A DNA stretch of 64,000 bases from contig JAKLDJ010000001.1 in the NCBI GenBank assembly GCA_022703585.1, forward strand, positions 612,006-676,005, given 5' to 3'. Shown here in pieces: positions 32,799 through 40,282 of the stretch. A program made the translations under genes and the position numbers. Below the pieces are notes generated by a model. The model was not told the DNA's origin and ran no database searches. It saw nothing but the letters and a program-made list of their open reading frames with translations. Each line of letters opens with the position of its first letter. Position 1 is the stretch's first letter. Origin of the DNA: Candidatus Omnitrophota bacterium (GTDB taxonomy: Bacteria; Omnitrophota; Gorgyraeia; Zapsychrales; JAKLDJ01).

Positions 32799-33749
32799 AT
32801 GGCGTTAGATTTTGAAAAACCTATTGTCGAGCTTGAATCTAAGATTAACGAGCTAAAGAATTTTAGCTCCGGGAAAAAGGTCAATCTTAGCGCTGAAATT
32901 AAAAAGCTTGAAGAAAAACTCGGAAAAATGAAAACCGAGATCTATGACGGGTTAACGCCCTGGCAAAGGGTGCAGCTTGCCCGGCATCCGCAACGGCCGT
33001 ATACCTTTGATTATATTCGGCTCATGATGACTGATTTTGTGGAATTGCACGGCGACAGGCTTTTCGCCGATGACTTGGCCCTCGTCGGAGGTTTTGCCAA
33101 ATTAGGCGATAAAAAGGTTATGGTGATGGGGCATCAAAAAGGGCGCGACACCAAAGAAAATGTGATGCGCAATTTCGGCTGTGCCCACCCCGAAGGCTAC
33201 CGCAAGGCCATCCGGCTTATGCAATTAGCCGAGAAGTGCAATATTCCTATCGTTATTTTTATTGATACGCCCGGTGCTTATCCGGGGATAGGGGCCGAAG
33301 AACGGGGCCAGGCCCAGGCCATTGCCTGTAATCTGCGCGATATGGTCAAAATCGCTGTCCCCATTGTCGCGACGATCATCGGTGAAGGCGGTAGCGGCGG
33401 CGCTTTGGGGATAGGCATTGCCGATAAGGTGTGTATTTTGCAAAACGCTTATTACTCGGTTATTTCTCCGGAGGGATGCGCTTCGATTCTCTGGCGCAGC
33501 AGTCTCAAGGCCCCCGAAGCCGCTCAGGCCTTGAAGTTGACGGCTGAAGATCATCTGAAATTCGGCGTTGTTGATGAGATTATCCCCGAACCCGAAGGCG
33601 GAGCGCACCGCGATCCTGAGGCAGTTGCTGCAAATTTAAAAAAAGCCGTGACTAAACACCTTAAACAGCTTGCGGCCCTTTCCAAAAAAGATCTTTTAAA
33701 CGCCCGTTACGATAAATTCCGCAAGCTTGGGGTATTTGAGACAAATTAA
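32799..33749 (+). CDS. accA: acetyl-CoA carboxylase carboxyltransferase subunit alpha
   Basis: The 316-aa protein shows the AccA pattern: N-terminal coiled coil (E-K-P-I-V-E-L-E-S-K-I-N-E-L), R-H-P-Q-R-P-Y-T-F-D-Y-I, G-H-Q-K-G-R-D-T-K-E-N and G-E-G-G-S-G-G-A-L-G-I. It pairs with AccD to transfer CO2 from biotin to acetyl-CoA, the first step of fatty acid synthesis. accD is not in the window. It follows the L,D-transpeptidase gene by 43 bases. Confidence 0.97.
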   Translation: MALDFEKPIVELESKINELKNFSSGKKVNLSAEIKKLEEKLGKMKTEIYDGLTPWQRVQLARHPQRPYTFDYIRLMMTDFVELHGDRLFADDLALVGGFAKLGDKKVMVMGHQKGRDTKENVMRNFGCAHPEGYRKAIRLMQLAEKCNIPIVIFIDTPGAYPGIGAEERGQAQAIACNLRDMVKIAVPIVATIIGEGGSGGALGIGIADKVCILQNAYYSVISPEGCASILWRSSLKAPEAAQALKLTAEDHLKFGVVDEIIPEPEGGAHRDPEAVAANLKKAVTKHLKQLAALSKKDLLNARYDKFRKLGVFETN

Positions 33750-33816
33750 CTCTGTCAGCCCTTCTTGTTTTTAAATTTCCGCCTTTTACCTGAATTAAAA
33801 ATACCGGTGGCCATCC

Positions 33817-34842
33817 ATGAACTATAGAGACATTAGAAATCTATCGTACGAGGAACTTCTCGCCTATCTAAAAACACAAGAAGAAAAGGTATTTAGGGCC
33901 CATCAAATATTCGATTGGATTTATAAAAAAGGCGCCAAAAATTTTGAGGGCATGACGAATATCTCCAAAGGATTGGTGCAAAAACTTAAAAACGATTTCT
34001 CTTTTTTGCAATGCGAACTGCTCAAGCAAAACGATTCTCTGGACGGAACCGTGAAGTTTTTATTTAAACTTGAAGACAACGAGAAGATTGAGACGGTCGT
34101 TATCCCCGCGGTTGACCGGGCAACGGTTTGTGTTTCGACACAGGCAGGCTGTAAATTCCGTTGCGCGTTTTGTGCCAGCGGCAGAGGAGGTTTTAGCCGG
34201 GACCTCACTTGCGCTGAAATTGTCAGCCAGATCCTTTACGTGAAGAACCACAGCCCGCAACCTTTATCACACGTTGTTTTCATGGGTACGGGAGAGCCGT
34301 TAGATAATTACGACAATGTGATGAAGGCGGTGCGTTTAATTAATTCAAAGCAGGGGATGAATATCGCGGCACGGCATATCACCATCTCAACCTGCGGGCT
34401 TATACCGGAGATGTTGCGTTTGACGCAAGAAGACTTGCAGATTGAGCTTTCGGTTTCGCTTCACGGCTCGAATGATGAGGTAAGAAATATTTTGATGCCG
34501 GTTAACAAGAAATATCCGCTCGAGGATTTAATCGAGGCTTGCCGGGAGTATATAAAGCGCACCAACCGTCAGATCACTTTCGAATATATTCTTATTAAAG
34601 ATTTAACCTGTACCGCCGAAGCTGCCCAGGAGCTGGGAGGCTTGCTGCGAAACATGATTTGTAAAGTCAATCTGATTCCCTGTAATCCCGTCGATGAATT
34701 GCGCTATCAACCGCCCCAGAAACTGGAAATTTTGTTTTTTAAGAAAAAGCTGACCGAACTCGGCATTCATGCAACGGTGCGTCTGCCCCGCGGCCGGGAT
34801 ATCGATGCCGCCTGCGGCCAGCTGCGTTATGCGGCCGGATAA
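33817..34842 (+). CDS. rlmN: 23S rRNA/tRNA adenine-2-methyltransferase RlmN
   Basis: The 341-aa protein carries the radical-SAM motif C-K-F-R-C-A-F-C (Cys 112, 116, 119), F-M-G-T-G-E-P-L-D-N and near its end A-A-C-G-Q-L, whose Cys (about 333) forms the covalent intermediate. RlmN methylates A2503 of 23S rRNA and A37 of some tRNAs. All catalytic residues are present. The family name is secure. Confidence 0.96.
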   Translation: MNYRDIRNLSYEELLAYLKTQEEKVFRAHQIFDWIYKKGAKNFEGMTNISKGLVQKLKNDFSFLQCELLKQNDSLDGTVKFLFKLEDNEKIETVVIPAVDRATVCVSTQAGCKFRCAFCASGRGGFSRDLTCAEIVSQILYVKNHSPQPLSHVVFMGTGEPLDNYDNVMKAVRLINSKQGMNIAARHITISTCGLIPEMLRLTQEDLQIELSVSLHGSNDEVRNILMPVNKKYPLEDLIEACREYIKRTNRQITFEYILIKDLTCTAEAAQELGGLLRNMICKVNLIPCNPVDELRYQPPQKLEILFFKKKLTELGIHATVRLPRGRDIDAACGQLRYAAG

Positions 34843-34925
34843 TTCTTCTTTAAAAGCCTCCGAAGTATCTTTTGGTATTCCTAATTTTTATTTATAGATG
34901 ATTGTGTTTACGGAAAGAAAAAAAC

Positions 34926-35465
34926 CTAAGGAGAGGGATTCCCTGTTTTTTGGTAAATCTCATTCATGAGGTTTTGGATCTTAGGATTTTTTATTAGGGC
35001 CTGAATTTTCGGATTGCTTTCGATTCTTTTCGGATCATAGCTTAAAACGTCGCCGAGTATATCCGGGTCTTTTAATAGCTCGATGATTTCTTTATCCTGA
35101 GCGGCATCCTGGATTTCTGACATGATTTTGGGATCAGAGGTTACTTTTTGCTGGATGGCATCGATCTTTTCCTTGACCTGTGTTTTATCCGGTAGGGATT
35201 CTGGCTGTGTTTTGTCCTGCGCTTTGCTTGGCTCAGGATCGGCGGCATCGTCAGTTGTAATACGAACTACATCCGATGAGGGGATGTCAACGGTTCCCAA
35301 ATGGGTGGTTTTAACCGAATAAGCGCCGTTTTGGAATCCAACGACTGTCCCCTTAAGGGTCGAGCCGTCCTTTAATCTTATTGTTTGACTTGTCTCGGCA
35401 TGGGCAGTCAGGCTAAGCCAGAGAAAGGCTATCGATAAGGAACATATGCGGGCTATTCTATTCAT
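34926..35465 (-). CDS. exported protein with Sm-like fold and STI1-like repeats
   Basis: The 179-aa protein has a signal peptide ending about T-A-H-A-E. A small beta-rich segment follows (I-R-L-K-D-G-S-T-L-K-G-T-V-V-G-F, then G-T-V-D-I-P-S-S-D-V-V), like the SH3/Sm-like domain seen in many exported proteins. After an acidic Pro-rich linker come helices with D-P-K-I-M-S-E-I-Q, D-P-D-I-L-G-D-V-L and N-P-K-I-Q-A-L-I-K-N-P-K-I-Q, a STI1-type repeat pattern. The same type of tail ends the CvpA-like protein at 17548. Function unknown. Confidence 0.7.
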   Translation of the reverse strand: MNRIARICSLSIAFLWLSLTAHAETSQTIRLKDGSTLKGTVVGFQNGAYSVKTTHLGTVDIPSSDVVRITTDDAADPEPSKAQDKTQPESLPDKTQVKEKIDAIQQKVTSDPKIMSEIQDAAQDKEIIELLKDPDILGDVLSYDPKRIESNPKIQALIKNPKIQNLMNEIYQKTGNPSP

Positions 35466-35506
35466 AAGGCGGCAAGTGTAAAATAATATAGTTTCTTTTC
35501 TTATTG

Positions 35507-35538
35507 AAAAGGGCCAATCGTTTACGATTGGCCCTTTT
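35507..35538 (-). terminator. hairpin terminator after the TIGR04073-type gene
   Basis: AAAAGGGCCAATCG pairs perfectly with CGATTGGCCCTTTT around a 4-base loop. On the minus strand the 3' arm ends in TTTT. It lies between two minus-strand genes and most likely ends the upstream one. Confidence 0.75.
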
Positions 35539-35561
35539 GATTTATCTTGAATTTCTCGGGC

Positions 35562-35972
35562 TTATTTTTCATCCAGGACAAACTCAGGTTTCATCAAGGG
35601 TTCGTAGTTCTCGGGAGTCTTAAACGGAAACGAGACAACATCCCAAATGCCGGAACCCATTCGCCCCACCGTATAGGCGAGGCCTTTAAAAAATCCGGTA
35701 ACGATGCCCGTGGCCTGACTTTTACTTTTAGCGCTCTGTTTCCAGCTTAAATCAACCTGCTTGGCGATTTCAATAGGAGAGGTAATGATGTTAACGATTC
35801 CACGGCCCAATTTATCCGCCGGGTTTTGGACGGTTATCTTTACCGGATCAGGCACCTGATTTACGGAGGTGTTTTGATCAGGGGCTGCCGGTGCAGCGGG
35901 GCTATCGGCCGCCAATAGTGGTGTTGCATAGAAACATAAACATACGAAATAAAAAAGGATGAGTTTCTTCAT
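35562..35972 (-). CDS. exosortase system-associated protein, TIGR04073 type
   Basis: The 136-aa protein has a signal peptide (M-K-K-L-I-L-F-Y-F-V-C-L-C-F-Y-A-T-P-L-L). The mature part has the family pattern K-L-G-R-G-I-V-N-I-I-T-S-P-I-E-I, G-F-F-K-G-L-A-Y-T-V-G-R, G-I-W-D-V-V-S-F-P-F and a final P-E-F-V. This family tracks with exosortase/PEP-CTERM surface sorting in PVC and related genomes. No exosortase or PEP-CTERM substrate is seen in the window. GAGAGGCAG precedes the ATG. Confidence 0.8.
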   Translation of the reverse strand: MKKLILFYFVCLCFYATPLLAADSPAAPAAPDQNTSVNQVPDPVKITVQNPADKLGRGIVNIITSPIEIAKQVDLSWKQSAKSKSQATGIVTGFFKGLAYTVGRMGSGIWDVVSFPFKTPENYEPLMKPEFVLDEK

Positions 35973-36111
35973 TATCTGCCTCTCGCTTTAAGACGCGTTT
36001 GGATACGGATAAATTCTACCATTTGTTTTAGGCGTGCGTCAAACGATTTATTGGTAAAATCAGATTTTGATTACTTGCTCTTGCGCAGCTCTGACTCATT
36101 ATTATGTTTTC

Positions 36112-36140
36112 TTGGAAAGTTTATGCCAAAGCGTTATAAT
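36112..36140 (+). promoter_or_regulatory. promoter of the TMTC-like gene
   Basis: TTGGAA and a perfect TATAAT are separated by 17 bases, about 55 bases before the ATG at 36196. Confidence 0.7.
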
Positions 36141-36195
36141 AATTCCTAAATCTTCTCCGTATTTCTTAAAATAATTCAAGGGGCCAGACCTATTC

Positions 36196-37929
36196 ATGAA
36201 ATTCGATTTTCCAGGAATAGTGTACAGAATAACAAACAGCCGGAAGATGGCGCTCGGAACGATTACCCTGCTGGCATTTTTGGCTTACCTGAATATTTTC
36301 CGGAATGATTTTGCCTTGGATGATTATTCGTTTATTGTCCGCTGGCCACTCATTCAAGATATGAGAAATTTTCCTCTCTTTTTCGGGAATCAAAACCAGC
36401 CCTGGGGAGAAGAGGGTATCTATTCTCCCCTCAAGACGTTTTTTCACGCCGTTAATTACCAACTGTGGGGCCTTAACCCTGTCGGGCATCATGTCGTTTC
36501 AATCCTTGTCCATGTGGGGGCGACAATTCTGGTCTATTTCATTGCCCTGCATATTACCAAGAATAATTTGATCGCTTTTTTAAGCAGCCTTTTCTTTGGC
36601 CTTCATCCGGCTCACGTCGAGGCGATTACGTTTATGACGGCCAGCGTCGATATGATCGGGTCCTTATTCTTCTTCCTCTCCTTTCTTTTATATATAAAGA
36701 ATTCGCAGGCCGGAGGAAGATTCCTAAACAGGGGTTATGTCTTATCGATTATCTTTGCGGCGCTGGCTATTTTTACCTATGAATTAACGATTTCTCTACC
36801 GTTCTTATTCTTAATTTATGAATTTTATTTTAGTGGCAATCGGGGAAAACCGAAAAGAGCGGCTTTGCGTTTGGCTCCGTTTTTTTCGATTGCCGTTATT
36901 TACGTGCTCTTGAAGTTCCTCATTCTCCACACGGTTGCCCGGGAAGGCTATCTTTACGGAAGTTTTTATCTGACGATGCTCGTCAGCATTAAGGCTATGG
37001 TTAAATATGTCCTGGTTATTTTCTGGCCCGTCTACCTAACCGTCAATCATGTTATTTCTAAGGGAATTTACAGCTTTGCCGCGGACGATTTTGACCGAAA
37101 TGCCGTTTTGTCCCAATCTTTCCGGGACCCGCAGGTTATGATTTCACTGGCCCTTATTTTTGCCGTGCTTTATTGGGCGATCCGGTCGTCCAAGAAACAA
37201 CCGATTCCGTCGTTTTGTATTTTCTGGTTTTTTGTCGGGCTTTTACCGGCGTCCAATATTATTCCCAGCGAAATATTCTTCGGGGAAAGATATCTGTACC
37301 TTTCGTCGTTCGGATTTTGTTTGTTTTTGGGCTATTTTTTGACACTGCTTTATGAACGTAAAAGCCTTTTATGCCGTTGTGACCCCAAGCTTATTAGCCT
37401 GGCGATCATTATTGTGCTGGTTACTTTCTATACCGTGAGGACTGTGGCCCGTAACCGGGATTGGGAAAGTGATCTATCGATTAAGAAAACGCGGGCCGCG
37501 CTTTGTCCTCAGAGCGCCTTAATGCATGCCCAGCTCGGTAGCGCCTATACGGATGACGGCCAATCCAGGGAAGCACTTGAAAGTTTCAATAGGGCTCTTG
37601 CCATTCAGCCCGGCAGCGCGGATACTTATTTTTCCATGGCGGATGCGTATATGCAGCTTGATAAAAAAGAGCAGGCAATTGCATCCTTAAATAAGGCGAT
37701 AGAATTAAAACCCGATTTTGCCGAGGGCTATTTTAATCTTGCGGTTGCTTACGCCTTGTCCGGTCAGAAACAAAAGGCTGAAGATGCCCTACAAAAATCC
37801 TTAGCGCTCTATCGCATGCAGAATAAGATAGACGAAGCCGACAAAGCGCAGGAAGCCTTTGACCGGTATTTTCATCCATCTATTCAGGAAATTTTGCCTG
37901 CCCAGGAACCGTTTTATCCGGAACAATAA
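36196..37929 (+). CDS. TMTC-like TPR membrane protein (probable O-glycosyltransferase)
   Basis: The 577-aa protein has about ten membrane helices. After the first comes F-A-L-D-D-Y-S-F-I-V with a catalytic-type Asp pair, then Y-S-P-L, G-L-N-P-V-G-H-H and G-L-H-P-A-H-V-E-A-I-T-F-M-T-A-S-V-D-M, typical of the TMTC/PMT-like group. The C-terminal 150 residues hold three TPRs (A-L-E-S-F-N-R-A-L-A-I-Q-P, A-I-A-S-L-N-K-A-I-E-L-K-P, A-E-D-A-L-Q-K-S-L). Eukaryotic TMTCs mannosylate proteins; the bacterial role is inferred. It starts a run with a GT2 and a radical-SAM gene. A second member lies at 62471. Confidence 0.78.
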   Translation: MKFDFPGIVYRITNSRKMALGTITLLAFLAYLNIFRNDFALDDYSFIVRWPLIQDMRNFPLFFGNQNQPWGEEGIYSPLKTFFHAVNYQLWGLNPVGHHVVSILVHVGATILVYFIALHITKNNLIAFLSSLFFGLHPAHVEAITFMTASVDMIGSLFFFLSFLLYIKNSQAGGRFLNRGYVLSIIFAALAIFTYELTISLPFLFLIYEFYFSGNRGKPKRAALRLAPFFSIAVIYVLLKFLILHTVAREGYLYGSFYLTMLVSIKAMVKYVLVIFWPVYLTVNHVISKGIYSFAADDFDRNAVLSQSFRDPQVMISLALIFAVLYWAIRSSKKQPIPSFCIFWFFVGLLPASNIIPSEIFFGERYLYLSSFGFCLFLGYFLTLLYERKSLLCRCDPKLISLAIIIVLVTFYTVRTVARNRDWESDLSIKKTRAALCPQSALMHAQLGSAYTDDGQSREALESFNRALAIQPGSADTYFSMADAYMQLDKKEQAIASLNKAIELKPDFAEGYFNLAVAYALSGQKQKAEDALQKSLALYRMQNKIDEADKAQEAFDRYFHPSIQEILPAQEPFYPEQ

Positions 37930-37934
37930 TTTCC

Positions 37935-38618
37935 ATGAAGATATCTTTTGTTATCCCTATTTATAATGCCGAGAAGATTATCCAGGAAACGCTGGATATC
38001 TTGAATCCGAGCCTTCAGAGTATGAATTTAGATTATGAAATTCTTTTTAGGGACGACGGAAGTTCCGATGCGAGCTGCCGCCTTTTAAGCGAAATCTCCC
38101 GGCGCCATAGCAGGGTCCGATGTTTTTATAACGATGAAAACAGGGGGCTGGGATTTACCTTGCGGCATCTTTTTGAGGATGCCGAAGGGGAAATTATCAT
38201 TTACCTTGATTGCGATTTACCCTTTGGGGTTGAGATATTACCCTCGATGATTCAGGAAATTCTCGAAAATGACATTGTTGTTGCCTCTCGCTATGCCGGC
38301 GAGAGCAGTAAAATTCCCCTTATGAGGAAAATCACAAGCCGTGCCTACTATTGTTTATGTCATTTTCTTTTTTCTGTTAATGCCCGGGATATCGGTTCGG
38401 GAACGGTTGCTTTTAGAAAGGAATCCGTCCGATCCCTTAAATTAACATCCGACCGTTTTGATATCCATGCGGAAATATTCGCAAAGGCATATCGCATGAA
38501 ATTATCAGTCAAAGAATTGCCCGCCCGGTATCGCCATGGTCAGAGGGGAAGCTTTTCTGTTTTTCTTCACGGCCCGGATGTTGTGATGGATACATTTAAG
38601 TTGTGGAAGCGTCTCTAA
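37935..38618 (+). CDS. family 2 glycosyltransferase
   Basis: The 227-aa protein has the GT2 start I-S-F-V-I-P-I-Y-N-A-E, R-D-D-G-S-S-D and the D-x-D-type Y-L-D-C-D-L-P. It resembles polyprenyl-phosphate mannose/glucose synthases without membrane helices, which supply lipid-linked sugars to GT-C enzymes. It follows the TMTC-like gene by 5 bases, so donor making and protein glycosylation may be coupled; this is inference. Confidence 0.9.
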   Translation: MKISFVIPIYNAEKIIQETLDILNPSLQSMNLDYEILFRDDGSSDASCRLLSEISRRHSRVRCFYNDENRGLGFTLRHLFEDAEGEIIIYLDCDLPFGVEILPSMIQEILENDIVVASRYAGESSKIPLMRKITSRAYYCLCHFLFSVNARDIGSGTVAFRKESVRSLKLTSDRFDIHAEIFAKAYRMKLSVKELPARYRHGQRGSFSVFLHGPDVVMDTFKLWKRL

Positions 38619-38620
38619 CG

Positions 38621-40033
38621 ATGAAAACAGCACTGGTTAATCTCCCCCTAAAGAAAAGAATCGTCCGGCGGTATACCTGCAGTTATTATGCCGTAAATTC
38701 TCTTTTTCCTCCCCTGGAACTGATGAGCTTGGCTGCTATCGTGCGCGATTGGAAGAAAGACGAGACGGTGGTGATCGATTGCATTGCCCAGAAACTGGGT
38801 CTCGAACAACTGATTGCCAGGTTAAAGGACCTGCAGCCTGACATGCTGGTAGCGATGACAGCGATCGAAATGTTTTCCGGCGATATCGATTGCCTTGAAC
38901 AAATAAAGAAATTTTTTCCGAATATTAAAATAATTTGCTTTGGTTATTTACCGACGCAATTTCCCAAAGAGATTTTAACCGGGGCGGGGTGTATTGACTT
39001 TATCATAATGGGAGAACCAGAAGAGATATTTTCCCAGCTCTACGATAGAATTAAAAACGGGGAAGGGGTGAATGACCTGTCCGGTATCGCCGCACGGATT
39101 GGCAGGGAGATTTTTGTTGGTCCGGCCAGGGAAAGAATTAAGGATTTAGATGCCCTGCCGTTTCCGGCCCGGGATTTGGTTGACGGCCGGCTTTATAATG
39201 AATTCTTTAGCCCTAGGCCTTTTGTGACAATTCTTTCATCGCGGGGTTGCCCGATGACGTGTTCGTTTTGCGTGCGCACTTTCGGACAACGGGTGGTTTA
39301 TCGTTCGATAGAAAATACTTTAAAGGAAATTGAAGAGGTTATTTTAAAATATCGTGTTAAAACTGTGCGGTTTATGGACGACAATTTTTGCGTCGACGCT
39401 GGACGCGTGAAGGAATTTTGTGAGACGGTTATCCGTCGAAATCTAAAGTTTCAGTGGAGCGCCTTGGCGCGTACGGATAATTTAAGCGAGGCATTGTTAA
39501 GGCTGATGAAACAGGCGGGATGTTTTCGACTGTATCTGGGGGTTGAAACTTTTTCCCCAAAGCTCTTAAAAGTTTATCAAAAAAATACTGACTCCATGCG
39601 TGCCTTGGAAGTTTTCGGGATCATGCGTCGATTGGGAATTGAATCGGTGGGATTTTTTATGGTGGGAGGGGTTCAGTCCGAGGCTGAGTTTAAAGAAGAC
39701 GTTCGGATTGCGGCCTATTCCGACTTGGATTATGCCGTTATTGAAAAGTTGACGCCTTATCCGGGAACGCCTTTCTTTGAGCAGATGAAAGAAGAAATAG
39801 ATTTTGATATTTTTCCTTATAAAAATCGGCTAAAGGATACCGATAGAGAAAAAAAGATTCTTCAGCGGGAGAAAGAATTTTACCGGAGATTCTACTTAAA
39901 GCCGAGACGCATATTAAGAATGCTCAGGAATATCGTTTTGTATCCCGGCGATGCCTGTGTGGGCTTGAAGGATTTCTTGATGTTTTCGGGCAAGAACCCT
40001 AACCGCGATGAACCGCGGTCGGATTTGATTTAA
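38621..40033 (+). CDS. B12-binding-domain radical SAM enzyme
   Basis: The 470-aa protein has an N-terminal cobalamin-binding-like Rossmann region (P-P-L-E-L-M-S-L-A-A-I, then F-G-Y-L-P-T-Q-F-P) and a radical-SAM domain with R-G-C-P-M-T-C-S-F-C. F-M-D-D-N-F and L-G-V-E-T-F also fit the BchE/HpnR/HpnJ group. It lacks the D-x-H-x-x-G of true B12 binders as far as I can see. Such enzymes modify hopanoids, tetrapyrroles or antibiotics. The ATG at 38621 is 3 bases after the GT2 stop; a TTG at 38603 is less likely. Confidence 0.83.
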   Translation: MKTALVNLPLKKRIVRRYTCSYYAVNSLFPPLELMSLAAIVRDWKKDETVVIDCIAQKLGLEQLIARLKDLQPDMLVAMTAIEMFSGDIDCLEQIKKFFPNIKIICFGYLPTQFPKEILTGAGCIDFIIMGEPEEIFSQLYDRIKNGEGVNDLSGIAARIGREIFVGPARERIKDLDALPFPARDLVDGRLYNEFFSPRPFVTILSSRGCPMTCSFCVRTFGQRVVYRSIENTLKEIEEVILKYRVKTVRFMDDNFCVDAGRVKEFCETVIRRNLKFQWSALARTDNLSEALLRLMKQAGCFRLYLGVETFSPKLLKVYQKNTDSMRALEVFGIMRRLGIESVGFFMVGGVQSEAEFKEDVRIAAYSDLDYAVIEKLTPYPGTPFFEQMKEEIDFDIFPYKNRLKDTDREKKILQREKEFYRRFYLKPRRILRMLRNIVLYPGDACVGLKDFLMFSGKNPNRDEPRSDLI

Positions 40034-40049
40034 GAATATCGAATAAAAA

Positions 40050-40089
40050 GAAGCGCGAAACCCGCTTTCGAAAGCGGGTTTCGCGCTTC
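40050..40089. repeat. 40-base near-perfect palindrome after the radical SAM gene
   Basis: GAAGCGCGAAACCCGCTTT is mirrored exactly around CG. It ends the 36-40 kb operon and may act as a terminator or mRNA stabiliser. A run of T does not follow directly, so it is not a classical terminator. Confidence 0.8.
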
Positions 40090-40127
40090 GGAATCCCGTT
40101 TTCATTCTGCCGTATGCTTAATAGGAA

Positions 40128-40155
40128 TTGTAAATTAGGAATGTTTTGATATAAT
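40128..40155 (+). promoter_or_regulatory. promoter of the trehalose operon leader
   Basis: TTGTAA and a perfect TATAAT are 16 bases apart. The transcript would carry a leader of about 120 bases before the synthase. Confidence 0.7.
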
Positions 40156-40186
40156 AAAATACAGAATTTTTGAATGTTTCAAGGGT

Positions 40187-40265
40187 CTGGGGAAATCACC
40201 CCAGAGGGTTTCTTGATGGTCGGGCCGCCATCTGATCGTTGTGATCAGATGGCTTTTATTTTTTT
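40187..40265 (+). promoter_or_regulatory. attenuator-like leader of the trehalose operon
   Basis: Hairpin 1 is CTGGGG-AAATCA-CCCCAG (40187-40204). Hairpin 2 is GCCATCTGATC-GTTGT-GATCAGATGGC (40227-40253) followed by TTTTATTTTTTTT, a strong terminator. GATGG at 40215-40219 can pair with CCATC at 40228-40232, which would block the terminator. The layout is that of transcription attenuation. I recognise no known aptamer. A separate short RNA ending here is the alternative. Confidence 0.7.
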
Positions 40266-40282
40266 CAGATAGGAGTTAATAG

